From Cladopsammia gracilis (taxonomy: Eukaryota > Cnidaria > Anthozoa > Scleractinia > Dendrophylliidae), in contig JAJGOT010000459.1 in the NCBI GenBank assembly GCA_022457155.1, positions 310,001 through 374,000 of the forward strand: a DNA stretch of 64,000 bases, given 5' to 3'. The translations under genes and the position numbers were made by a program. Below, one piece after another: positions 23,601 through 32,928 of this stretch (position 1 is the stretch's first letter; every line of letters starts with the position of its first letter). The notes under the pieces are model-generated. The model did no database searches and was not told the DNA's origin. It saw only the letters and a program-made list of their open reading frames with translations.

Positions 23601-23699
23601 CTGTAAAAACCTCACCTTTCCTCTCACTGCGACGTGAGCATTGTGTTGGTTATTTAGATAACTAAGTTCTTCCCAAGTAAATTGTGTTTTCTTTGCCAT
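8690..23699 (-). CDS. Cytochrome b5-fused front-end fatty acid desaturase (15 exons)
   Basis: Complement of 8690-8913, 10470-10537, 10904-10950, 13155-13235, 13867-13985, 15704-15761, 17908-17997, 18345-18413, 19522-19618, 20419-20519, 20659-20736, 21751-21808, 22117-22182, 23393-23517 and 23616-23699: 1365 nt, 454 residues, usual length for the family. All phases agree; donors are GT (the one after 13867 is the weak GTTAGT). The N-terminal cytochrome b5 domain has HPGG at 39-42 and the second haem ligand near H62. The desaturase has HDSSH (168-172), HTLGHH (204-209) and QTTHH (386-390); Gln opening the third box marks front-end enzymes, which insert double bonds between an existing one and the carboxyl end of polyunsaturated acyl chains in the ER membrane. 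[12 protein letters not shown] and [10 protein letters not shown] resemble acyl-lipid delta-5 desaturases of thraustochytrids and fungi; regiospecificity cannot be read from sequence. The C-terminus ends in a run of seven Gln and LVSSRHD. The start is the only ATG in a CpG-rich first exon. Confidence 0.94.
9000..9140. mobile_element. Fold-back MITE in the desaturase last intron
   Basis: The left part (GTGTAGCCTGTATAACTGGC ... CGATGGCAAAATTTT) is mirrored by AAAATTTTGCCATCG ... CCGCCAGCTACGCGTGT. It looks related to the 8435-8658 element through the AGCCTG-TA-CTGGC ends. Confidence 0.75.
9141..9815. other. Intronic stretch with SINE remnant
   Basis: Positions 9600-9780 hold a decayed tRNA-SINE body (TACCCATTTATGGATG, TGTCTAAGGGAACAC) shared with copies near 16800 and 53900. 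A (GAAT)n run lies at 9447-9470. No exon was found. Confidence 0.5.
9816..10160. mobile_element. Inverted-repeat element with internal GGAATC and 18-bp arrays
   Basis: The ends GCTTGGTTTCCACCAGCG and CGCTGGTGGGAACCAGCC are inverted. Between them are (GGAATC)5 at 9880-9913 and four copies of TTCCGATTCCGACGAGC near 10005-10085. The two arrays are reverse-complement related, so the whole element can fold. Confidence 0.7.
10720..10853 (-). mobile_element. tRNA-derived SINE head
   Basis: On the minus strand CTCATAGCTCAGTGGTTAAA matches a pol III A box, and CATAGGTTCAGAGACTCAG matches a degraded B box. The same sequence recurs at 47140-47580. It lies in a desaturase intron directly next to the 36-bp exon-junction copy. 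Confidence 0.7.
10854..10889 (-). repeat. 36-bp copy of the last desaturase splice junction
   Basis: This is identical to 8883-8918, which covers 5 bp of intron (ACCAG acceptor) and 31 bp of the last exon coding [10 protein letters not shown]. The copy sits 14 bp inside the intron that follows exon 10904-10950. It spans an intron-exon border, so it arose from DNA, not from a processed transcript. Confidence 0.9.
11159..11862. repeat. 17-bp minisatellite, about 41 copies
   Basis: The unit GTGTCCGCCTTACAGGG alternates with a TTAGAGAG variant over 700 bp. It lies in the intron between desaturase exons 13155-13235 and 10904-10950. Long open frames in all plus frames exist only because the 17-bp unit cycles through frames. 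Confidence 0.95.
12130..12525. mobile_element. Fold-back element with CATGATACCGGAATGA ends
   Basis: The left end GGGGCTATTCACATGATACC and right end GGTATCATGTGTATAGCCCC are inverted. Inner ATTCCGGAATGAGTTC-type words are also mirrored. It is flanked on both sides by GAGAGA-rich sequence that may be a target duplication. Confidence 0.8.
13655..13850 (+). repeat. Dispersed repeat, inverted partner at 28990-29155
   Basis: The words GGCGGTCAAGAAATCAAA, CTTTTATCACTTTTGGCGAT and AAGCTTCAAGCAAGCTCCT reappear in reverse complement at 28990-29155. Both copies are degenerate and non-coding. Confidence 0.65.
14303..14632. repeat. 18-bp minisatellite, about 18 copies
   Basis: The unit is GGGGCGTTACTTTCGGGT with recurring variants (GGACCGTTACTTCCAGGT, GGGGTGTTTCTTTCGGGT) arranged in a higher-order pattern. 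A seed-like pair of units lies at 14050-14110. The repetitive GRYFR/GALLS frames are not genes. Confidence 0.92.
14647..15408 (-). mobile_element. 5'-truncated Penelope-like element with GIY-YIG endonuclease
   Basis: On the minus strand a frame from 15408 to the stop at 14815 reads about 198 residues. It contains [20 protein letters not shown] and HLHLRIEEH, the GIY-YIG nuclease motif that ends Penelope-like retroelement ORFs. The preceding [20 protein letters not shown] region fits the linker between reverse transcriptase and nuclease. A stop precedes FSDECQHLK at 15408, and no reverse transcriptase lies upstream, so the copy is truncated. The 3' tail (14814-14647) includes GATAATGGTGACATG and GAAACGTCATG-type words common in these tails. 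It sits in a desaturase intron in the gene's sense orientation. Confidence 0.85.
16780..17051 (-). mobile_element. tRNA-SINE body and head (minus strand)
   Basis: GGCTTGAACCACCGACCTTC is the reverse of a tRNA-like B box, and TGTATAAATGGGTACC-type body sequence matches the SINE at 53662-54105. The part from 16910 is duplicated at 17439-17580. Confidence 0.6.
16910..17580. repeat. 142-bp direct duplication (16910-17051 and 17439-17580)
   Basis: GAGACCTGAAGGCTTGAACC through to TTGCTGTTCATT occurs twice at an offset of 529 bp with no difference seen. Both copies lie in one desaturase intron. Confidence 0.88.
17066..17420. repeat. About 350-bp segment duplicated at 19035-19400
   Basis: Both copies contain GATGAATTATTGATATCA, GCAGTCCACTTGGTCTGAC, CATTATGCAAGCTCTTTAGT and GGTGGAGATCAGA. 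They diverge by small indels and sit in two different desaturase introns. Confidence 0.85.
19035..19400. repeat. Second copy of the 17066-17420 duplication
   Basis: See 17066-17420. The order of blocks is preserved and the strand is the same. Confidence 0.85.
19920..20127. mobile_element. MITE of the CAATTGAGTGTCG-AACCAAAACCAAAG family, diverged
   Basis: TTTGGTTTTGGTTTTATGAC, ACTCGACTGAAAACCACTCT and TCTGATTGGTTGATTGG match the better-preserved copy at 35940-36213. Confidence 0.65.
22285..22805 (+). repeat. About 520-bp dispersed repeat, inverted partner at 54845-55310
   Basis: Shared words, inverted in the partner, include TGTTTATGGAATTGTAGAGA/TCTCTATAATTCCATAAACA, GTGTGATGAATTGCGTGACA and ACATACCATGTTAGAAACAG. 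It lies in a desaturase intron. Confidence 0.8.
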
Positions 23700-24109
23700 A
23701 CTGACTCGCCGTCCACTGTGAGTATGGCAAAAGAAAATTAACTGAAATTTTCTCCTGTATGTACAAGGTCTTTCCCGGTGAAACGAATTGTTTTATTTAG
23801 AAACTACCTGCTGATTGGTTGCCAGTCTCTCCTGACGGCATGCTGAAGGTCATTCAAGGGTTTGATTCAAGGGCGGCTCCACAAAAGGCCTGAAACGAGT
23901 CGGAATAAAATGTTATTTTCTCCGATTTTAATACGACATTTTTAGAGTTTGATACGTTTTCCCATTAAAAAGGGAAATAAGGTTTAAGTCGAGCCCAACG
24001 ACAAACCCACTTATTTTATTTCGTTGTTTTTGAGTCATTTCGTCGTGCGTGACTATGGACTTGTCACGCAATGTCATTTCGTAGTGTCGCTGTCGGAGTT
24101 TCGTCCGGG

Positions 24110-24640
24110 GGGGTGGGGGGGGGGGGGGAGAGGGGTACTCCCGCATATGAGCTATATAGGTATGTGCCGCTGTGAAGGGTATGGTTTTCAGGCAGTTTAG
24201 TCTGGGATAGGGTATAGTTATCAGAGATTTTTGGTCTAGAATAGGGTATCATTTTCCGCGAAACTGATCACTGAGTTGCGTGAAGAATTTAGTCTTGACA
24301 AGGTTTACGGGCAAATAGCATTTAAAAATCGGTACGGCGGGCAGTACGGCATTTGTACTGACCCCTTTAAACTAATAACTGTGATAGTGAACGAGTTTCT
24401 GAAAAATAGCGAGTCTGGAATAGGTCTAGGATAGGGTAGGATTTTTCGGTGTTAAGTCCAGAATATGGTTGCAAAATGCAGATAAAATGGTCTAGTATCG
24501 CTGTGGGTTTTAGAGTCCCAGCGGCACACCCCCACCCAAAAATTTGCAGAATACCCCACCCACGGGAGTTTCGTGCAAAACCACCGTATAAAGTCCGCCA
24601 GTTCACAACTTCACGGAATCCTCTTATGACTCCAGGAGCC
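24110..24640. repeat. Dispersed repeat upstream of the desaturase
   Basis: GTGAAGGGTATGGTTTTCA, GTTTAGTCTGGGATAGGGTA and related words recur at 48065-48180 inside the kinase gene. A G run lies at 24108-24128. Non-coding. Confidence 0.6.
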
Positions 24641-27600
24641 ATAATCGGGACTCTTATCGTTCATTTCGCTCTGTCGATGTCGCTATTTCAGCTGTTTCGA
24701 CGCCTATTAAACCCTATGCCCAGAACGTGCATCGCTGACCTTTGTCTATCAGTTGTCTGAGCCGAAGATAAATACATTTAAGTTAATGCTAGAATAAATT
24801 AAAAAGAAAATTCGTCTCCGAGCATCGCGACCCGACGCGCACGCGTTTTCGTTTAATTTTAGAGCCGTTCATATGAATGCGTTTTCGTTTGAAAAAAGAG
24901 TGTCTCAATGGGGTTAACCGTCAGCCATCAAACAACCTAAAATTTAATCGGATTTTACGGATTTTACAACCAAAGAAGCGGAGTTCCAAGCAAGCGAGGG
25001 ACTTAAAGGTAAAACAGATTACATTTTTCGATGGGAATTTATGTTGATATCAATCGGTGATTGACTTTTTCTCAGTGTTCTTGTGTAGTTTTGGAGAATT
25101 ATTTTTAAAACGTGCTTAAATTCAGTTGTATCGATTTCTTGAATTTCATGCAGCTCAGCGAACTCGATGCGCTATAAATGGCACGGCTTTTAAACATAAA
25201 CTAATGGAGTTTTGAATAAAATTTTTCGAAAGAAGATTGTGTTGTCCATTTTTATGTGTTTGTTCATTCATTACATGGATTGAAAAGCGATTTTATAGTT
25301 CTAACTTCATTCGCGTGGCCTTACTGGCAAATATGCCGTTTGGTATTTTTTCAATTTTGATTTCCAAATCAGTTTCTGGGGCAATTTTTGACTAGCCTGA
25401 GAAAACTTTGACAAGCAACAACTGTATTTTATTCGGAAAGTAGTCGTACTAGTTATTGTAGACGGAGAAAAAGTTGTTTTTGTGAACTTTTGTACGGTCT
25501 AAATGTACTGTGAAGACGTTCGCGTAATACTGTTTTTGAGAATTGCTAAAATTGAAAAATAGCCCGGTCGTCAATCTTAATTCTTGTGCTTCCGACCTTT
25601 ACCTTAGTTAAGTTTCACCTTAGTTAAGCTTGTTCAGGGAGCGACGCTGTTAGGCTCAGCCTATCTAAACAACATTGAATCGATTTCCTGGCAAACAAAT
25701 TTGGTCTCGGCTCATTCAAGCTCAAGCTGTACCGAATGGTACAGAAACAACTTCAATTTCTGAATTTGTGTGTTCAAAGAATCGACAAAAATTTATTTTG
25801 GTTTGCTCTTCTGGCTCTTCCAACTAAAAATTCATTAAATATCTTCTTCGTTGGTTTGCCTGAGCATTTTGTGCATCAGTTGTTAGTGGTTGTATAACTG
25901 CTATTTTAGATTTGACACATGAATAAAGGTTGTTGTTGTTGTTGTTGTTTACCAAGTAACGATTTTAGCACAGTTTTGACCTAAAACAGTAAAATCTCCG
26001 TGACAGCGCCCCTCAGTTTACAGTCACCGCCTTGAGACAGCTACAAAAACTACGGGGTGTACAGACTTACGTTAGTTTCACAAACGGATACCGAGGAAAA
26101 GACGAGCCGTGTAAAGAGCAGTGCTATTACATTCCCTATACTATGCTCAGTTCTGGAAGAGTCAGGATTGGCAAGTTCCACTAACGACGCCAAGTTGCGC
26201 AAGGACCCTACGACCTATAATATCGGGAAGCAAGGCATTATTTCCATAAACAAGTATTACTTATCCGTTCAGCATAGATTTTTGACTTCCTTACTCATCA
26301 AGTGGCCATCTTCTGTGGACATGGACAGGGCACGTTTAATTTCCATGTAGATAACCGAATCTCAAAGATGCCCCTCTCGTTTGAGCCTACTCAAGCAAGT
26401 TAAGGCATGGTTTACCTGCTTATTTGGCATAGTTTCGTTTGAAAAGGAAGTCGTCGTTCAATGTTCCTAATAATTTGCAAGTAATGTTGTTCCAGTGGCC
26501 TTAATAATATGAAACATTCGTGACCTTCGAATATCAGTCACGTGACCTGTTATTGAACGTTAACGGTTAAAATCTTCAGGGTAAAATGGGGGACATTAAA
26601 TCAAATCAAATTAAAACTATTTGAGCACCAATCTTTTACATCTTAGGTGCTGGTCATGGAATAGCCTTGTGTGCATGTCCAAGTTTAATAGCAATCACGT
26701 AATTAGGGTAAATAGGTCACGTGACTTTAGAAATAGCTTAATAACTTCTAATACAAATTACAGATACCACCTAACAAGGCAGAATAACAATGCTGATACT
26801 CTACTGGACGATTTAGTAGCACATATTTTTAAAATTATATTGCAGAACCTTCCCCCATTTTAGAAAACGCATTTTGTGACGTCACTTACAGCGCATTGTC
26901 ACGTGATGCTAACTTACACTCTCATATGATTAACCAAGTCAGATGTAAATCCTACTATTAGCATCGAACTTTGAAGTTAATTGTATTGATCAATAATAAA
27001 GGATCTCTAAATTCGTCGCGAGGGGTCGTTTGAAACGCCTTAGTCATACCTTAACTTGCCTGAGTAACAGAGCAGTGCAGGAGTCTCCATTATCAGAAGT
27101 GAACACAGTGTAAGGCCTGTATCGGCGTAATGACACTAGGTAATATTTACACTTCATCGTATAAATTAAATATATTCAAAAAATAAAGACCAAAACGACC
27201 TCCAAAACACAATAGTTAATATTAAAAAATACCAAAGTTAAGGTGATTCCTCAGAAATAAAAGTTGTCGAACGATTTTTTTTAAATTTTCCCTAACAGCT
27301 CCCTACCATAAGTTGTTTCGAAAAATTCAATAAAAAAGATAGGTCACCATGCTCGGTAAAGAGATATGATGGACCAATGTTGCCCCATTCATGCCTATAG
27401 CAATACCGATCACGCACGTCATTATTTGATCGGTTCATGTTTCTTTTCCCGGTAACCCGTGAAAGCAAAGTTTACAATTCTTAAAAAAAACTTGATAGGT
27501 TAAAGTCTCCACCATATGGGAACACTTTAAAATAAAATTTCTGAAAAAGTCACACAACTTCAAATGACACGGACTCAAAACGTTCCTCGCGTCCATGCTT

Positions 27601-28128
27601 TCAAGGTCAACAATTTGCTCCCACGAGTAACTGATTTGAGAACGTTTTTAGCGATATCTTTTTTTCCTGTCGAGGAATTTTTTTTTTAACTTTGTTAACT
27701 TAAAAAGCATTAATTTAACATCAAAATGATGCAATAAAAAATATAGGTCACCATGCTCGTTAGAGAGAAAAAGACAGTCGTATTTTCTAACGAGCTTGCG
27801 GGCCTTTGACAAAAAACATTCCATCCTCCGAAATGTGCGCGCGCTCATTTTGCTCAACCGCGCTCGCTCATTGCTTATAAATTATGGTAATTCTCCTTTT
27901 GAAAAATACTCGTAAGAAAATTAAATTTCCAGCTGCGTGTTTTAAAAACCGTTCACTAAAAAGAGTGTTGTTATCAACTGGCTGCCATGAAAGGACTATT
28001 ACGTGTGTTATGCGCAGTACAGGATGCGCAGTGCAATACTGAGGAATCACCTTAATATTAACTTAAATGTCCCCACCCCCAGATATTTTCCTATAAAAAA
28101 GTGCCCTCATGTGTATCTTTTCTCCTCG
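24641..28128. other. Gene-poor intergenic stretch
   Basis: Only short frames without motifs are present. A GTT microsatellite lies at 25930-25950. A CpG-containing stretch at 24800-25015, ending in AAAG|gtaaaa, could be an untranslated first exon, but nothing downstream supports it. Confidence 0.45.
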
Positions 28129-28225
28129 CAACCTCGTTCCCAGGGACTCTCTCTCTTCAGCTACGTCATCATCTCTTCCGATGATGACGTAGATGAAGAG
28201 AGAGAGGCCCCTGGGAACGAGGTTG
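28129..28225. mobile_element. Fold-back MITE, CAACCTCGTTCCCAGGG family
   Basis: CAACCTCGTTCCCAGGG ... CTACGTCATCATC is mirrored by GATGATGACGTAG ... CCCTGGGAACGAGGTTG. The arms are about 45 bp. A decayed relative is at 7215-7255. Confidence 0.85.
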
Positions 28226-28264
28226 TTCTCCTCGCTGAGATTTCTTTTCGGTGATGATCACTTA

Positions 28265-28965
28265 GGCCCCGTCCACACTAATTCGTTTTCAAACGAAAAC
28301 GGAGCTGTTTTGCTCCGGATACGGCTATCGTCCACACTACAACGCCGAAAACGATCACTGAAAACGGAGCGATTCGAAAACGCTCTCCAGAGTGGAGCAT
28401 TTGAAAACGATGCTTTTTGAAAACGCTGTTTTCTGGTGTGGACGGAGAAAACGATGCTATCTGAAAACGGTTACGTCATCAAAATAGCCAGACCACTCGA
28501 CCGTGAAACGTATCCAAGATGTCGCCATACTTTGACTGGACTGACTCCCAGTCTACACTCTCGGTGCTTTTCTGCACTTTGTATTCGTTTGTGACTTTCA
28601 GAAGTAGCTCGACTTCATCATCAGTCCATGTGAAACAGTCTGTTTTAGGTTTTGGTTGCTTTCCAGCTGTTCTTGGCATCGTTTAGAAGGAAAATATCGA
28701 AGAATTCTAAATCAAAACAACACTCAACAACAAAGAATCAAGAATGGCGCCAATTTCGCGGGCCGATATATTGAAATGTGCATGCGTAGAGTTCATTTGA
28801 GCATGCGCACTTAGGGTATCAAAGCGTTTTCAAAACAATACGGCGTTGTAATGTGGACGGGCGAAAACGATACGAAAACGATAAGTGTGGACGTAAATCT
28901 TTTTGAAAACGGAGCAAAACAGCTCCGTTTTCGTTTGAAAACGGCGGATTAGTGTGGACGGGGCC
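28265..28965. mobile_element. Non-autonomous PIF/Harbinger-type DNA element
   Basis: The terminal inverted repeats begin GGCCCCGTCCACACTAAT and continue for about 55 bp, including GAAAACGGAGCTGTTTTGCT. The element is flanked by TTA on both sides (28262-28264 and 28966-28968), the 3-bp TWA-type target duplication typical of PIF/Harbinger. It contains a Myb/SANT-like frame but no transposase, so it is an internally deleted copy. Confidence 0.82.
28479..28679 (-). pseudogene. Myb/SANT-like exon remnant inside the Harbinger element
   Basis: From ATG at 28679 the 66-residue frame has a basic start (MPRTAGKQPKPK), then FTWTDDEVELLLKVTNEYK and SVDWESVQSKYGDILD. This is the start of a Myb/SANT-like DNA-binding domain as found in the second protein of PIF/Harbinger elements. 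It stops before a complete third helix is convincing, so it is a remnant first exon. Confidence 0.65.
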
Positions 28966-28989
28966 TTAGTGGCACTGTCCCGACTGATT

Positions 28990-29155
28990 CAGCGTGTTTT
29001 CAAGATTATGGTTAGGAGCTTGCTTTAAGCTTACACTGATTATCTTGAAATAGGAATAAAATCGCCAAAAGTAATGAAAGCGAAATAAACGCTAAAAAAG
29101 TCAAAATTCCACAAAGATGGCGATTTTGATTTCTTGACCGCCTGTCACGCCGGAA
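28990..29155 (-). repeat. Inverted partner of the 13655-13850 repeat
   Basis: AGGAGCTTGCTTTAAGCTT, ATCGCCAAAAGTAATGAAAG and TGATTTCTTGACCGCC match the other copy in reverse complement. Confidence 0.65.
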
Positions 29156-29186
29156 AATCAAATTTGATAAACGTCATAAAATTACT

Positions 29187-30020
29187 AGCCTGCGAATACA
29201 GCCGCCTCTCATCGTTCCTACTGCTAGGGGCGTTCGCGCAAGAGAACGTCTACGATTTACTTTCAGAAATTCCATACTGATGACGCAAATCACCCGTCGC
29301 TAATCTCGTATAATTTTAATAATGTGCATGCAGTGGAAATAAATCAAATCCTACTTGCGCCTGGCGTGTTCTTATGACCTTTGTTCACTCGGTTTTAAGT
29401 TGGTTTCATTTTTACAGTTTAGCTACGATCAGTATGTCTTTTAAAGATCTACCCGCCTTTTGTATGAAATAAGGGGAGGTTCTTTATAGATCCGTCACAA
29501 GTTAAGATTTTTTGTCAGCCGACGAAAAAATATCTGGCATCGCTAGATCTTAAAAAGTCTTGTCGGGCATTGTCGGCTAGTGTGCGGTGAACCGAGACAA
29601 AAAAATCTGCGTTCTAAAGACAAAAAATCGGCTAGTGTGCGGCGGCCTTAAGCAAAGGTTGATTCATTTGTCCACGAGGATGTAGGCACACGGGGTTGTA
29701 TTGTGCCACAAAGGATAACATTTCCTTGCGCGCTTTTATTTCTTAGTGCAATGGTTTATTTAATATTTCTGTTTCCATCTTTTCCGTGAAAATATTGGCG
29801 AAAGAAACTACCATTTTTGTCCCCAGCCATTGCGGTGCCGAGAGTCTGAAGGTAGTCTTTCCGCTAAAAGCAGACTGATGATGATAATTACGGGATTCTT
29901 CTTCCCTTGTATCGCCGATAAATGTTCATTCATCCACATGTTAGCCTTTAAATACAGCCGCCTCTGATCGCTCCCGGCCGCTAGGGGCGTTCGCGCGAGA
30001 GGCGGCTGGATTCGCAGGCT
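29187..30020. mobile_element. Inverted-repeat element with AGCCTGCGAATACAGCCGCC ends
   Basis: The left end AGCCTGCGAATACAGCCGCC + TCTC is mirrored by GAGAGGCGGCTGGATTCGCA + GGCT at 30020. A nested copy of the left end near 29945 forms a second, shorter hairpin with the same right end. The interior has no gene. Confidence 0.7.
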
Positions 30021-32928
30021 ACTGAAATTACTATTTTCATACATAACTCTGGCAGACGTCTTGAACTCGTGGATTAGCGTTATGTTGACTCCATCAAGGA
30101 TTTGCTTGAAAAGTTCGTCTTAAGGCCGGGACTTAACCTAAACGCCATTTTTCCACCACGTGACATGTCTTTAATGGAAATATGTCGTTCACGTTCAAGC
30201 AATCCAAAAACTCTATGCTCATCCCATGAATCTATGTTATGTGTTGTTTTGTAAGCATTTGGGTGAGTTTTGGGTATGTATGGGAGGAAATAGTTTTTCT
30301 CAAAGGATTTGTAAAATTAAGAGAAATAAGAAATATTGAAGATTTAGTAAAGTATAGTTTTAAAATTAGAATTTGTAGTTAATAATTAATAAACGGACAC
30401 CAAGTTAAAGTACAGAGCAAGGCTGATACTACGCAGAACATTTAACGCGACAACGTCGACATGATAGCCCAAACTGAAAGCCAAAATGTAACCGTGGACC
30501 ACTAGCAACCTCGGGTGCTCTTGCGTGAATATCAACTGTCTGTTGGTGTTCCAAAAATCATTTTCTTGACTATCCCCTTCTTTAATCCTCTTAAAATGTC
30601 ATTCAAATTTAGGTCGAGTCCCGCCATAAACGTTATTTTTAGTTGGAATGGTTCGGATTGGAGCTCGGTGTTCCTTCTTAGGCTCTAAACTATTTCCAGT
30701 GGTACCGATATGGAGGCGGACAGTTTTGGGAATATCTGTTCGGATAGGGAACCCTTTACCAGGCCGTCTCTGATTTTTGGATTATTACATCATAGCTATG
30801 ATGATCAGTGACTATTCCAACAAGAGATTATTAGATTAGATTAATAAGATGATCTGAATTCAAGAAAGTCTCAAGGCTCCTTAGCGCTCGACTCGTTCTG
30901 ATACCGCCGTTGGCATGGCGAGAGGGAGTACAGGACTGAAGACTAGATTGAGACTTAGTAACTCCCTCTCAGGGGTAATTTAAAGGGACCGGCTTTTTGC
31001 CGGCTTCAATTCTCCGCGAACGAAATGAGTTAATAGGAGGCAGGCGTTTAATGTTTCAGACTTTTAACTGTTGTCTTTAGTCTAAATTATATCCCGGCGT
31101 ATGTCCAGTGAGCATCGCTATAGTCGTTGCTTCAGGGGATCCTGGGTTCCGGCGATTTTGGCCGCTCACTCGGGTCCCGTTTTCCTTCCTCTCAGGAGTA
31201 GAGAAGGGACCGGCTTGATAGAAACGCGCGTGCATGCGCAGCTGCGAACAAAATGGCACCGCGGACTCATCATCTAAAAGCGGCTGGAGAGCACGGCTGT
31301 CAGAAATGGGAATTTACCTACAGGGAACGAATAAAATCGTCCGTAGGGAATTCAACACATATATGAAAAAAGACTTCAGATGATCGATGTTTCTACCAAT
31401 TGGATTTTACCCAAACTGTAGTTTGTAGTTTGGATTTATGCAAGTTTTATGCATACACTGTGCATGTTCGGCGAGTTTCTTGCACGCGCTCAAAGAGATA
31501 AAAGCTGGTAATGATCTGGCAATGGTTCACCTGCCTCGTTGAAGTTTTGCAACTGCCAGACAACAACCAAGACTCAATTTCCTGTTACGAACAACTAACT
31601 TGGACTACTCACTGCTTGCGACGGCCGGATGACACGACATTCGTGTCATTCGTGGGCAGCAACAACAAATAATTCCTTTTTATTGCTAAACCATTAGCCA
31701 TATTTGACGCCTGAAGGCAAACATTATTGGAGCTCACATTTTCAAATGAAATTGATTTTTGACAGGTGACTTTTGTTCTCTTGCAGTTTCAAATAGTAAG
31801 CTCTGTAAATCGTGAAATTGCGGGCTGTATTCATTTCCCGCATGGCTATCGGTCAATTTTTGCTTTCCGGGCAAACTTGACATAAATGAAATGAATCGAG
31901 CACCGTGGAAGGATTAGGGTACAAAAAGACAAGAATAAACTGCGTAAAATCACTTTTACCTATACTTGAGCAACTAAACGAGATGCATACCCTTTCCGAT
32001 TTTAATATCAGACGGCGAACTTTAAAAGGCTGTGACACTCAATCGCATAAACCTTTTCTCTCTCTCAATCTTTTACGGTGGCCAACTTATTACCTTATAA
32101 ACTCACTTAATAAAACCGACAAATTTTAATGCTTTTCTCCCTCAACTAGGATTACAAAAACATCTCATAAAAATAACTTACTTAAGCATGTTAAACACGA
32201 AGGCGCAAAGAGGTTTTTATGAAAAAGAACTAAAAAAAATTACATTCACAAAGAAAGATATACTTATGTTGCCGGATAAGAATAATAAACTGAATAAAAC
32301 GGATCAGCGATTTTTAATAATTCGAAACAAAAAAACAATTGCAAAAACTTGTTCATGTAATTTGCATTTTGGTTTTAAGAGTATCGCCTGTGTACACACC
32401 TGGCTTGCAAGGACCAATTCTGGTTAATTTCAGTTGTCATTTGACGCGAACAAAGCAAAATCAGGCTGTATTTTTCCAGTGTTTTTTATCAAAATAACAC
32501 TCAGGATACAAACCAAGCTCATTTGCACTCCCTCTTTCAATTCATCGCGGTGCTATAGAAAATAAACAAAAGATGACGAAAAGAATGGACTTGTTGTGGT
32601 TAAGTAAAATGTAAATTTATAGTCAACTGTTGTCTTTTCCCTGCACACGGTGGGACGCTGCCATTACCGGTTTGTCACGCGCACAAGTTATGAACCACAA
32701 ATGTCAATCCGCTCTAAAAAGCCACAATAAGAGGTCATTTTCAAGCACTGCGTATTGCTCGATTGCCATATTTCACCAATGTATTCAAAGTGGACGCTTC
32801 TGTGGGCTCTATGTCGCTTAATTGATATTTGCGAACTTGATAGATTGGTTTCGCAAATGTCGTAAATTGCTGAAGGCAAGCGCTTAGTGGGAGTTCTGTT
32901 AGCGCATTCTCTCTCCGAAGATTGCGAG
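30021..32928. other. Intergenic stretch upstream of the receptor kinase
   Basis: No frame has family motifs. The last few hundred bases before 32929 should contain the receptor promoter and 5' untranslated region. No TATA box or other element was recognised with confidence. Confidence 0.5.
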
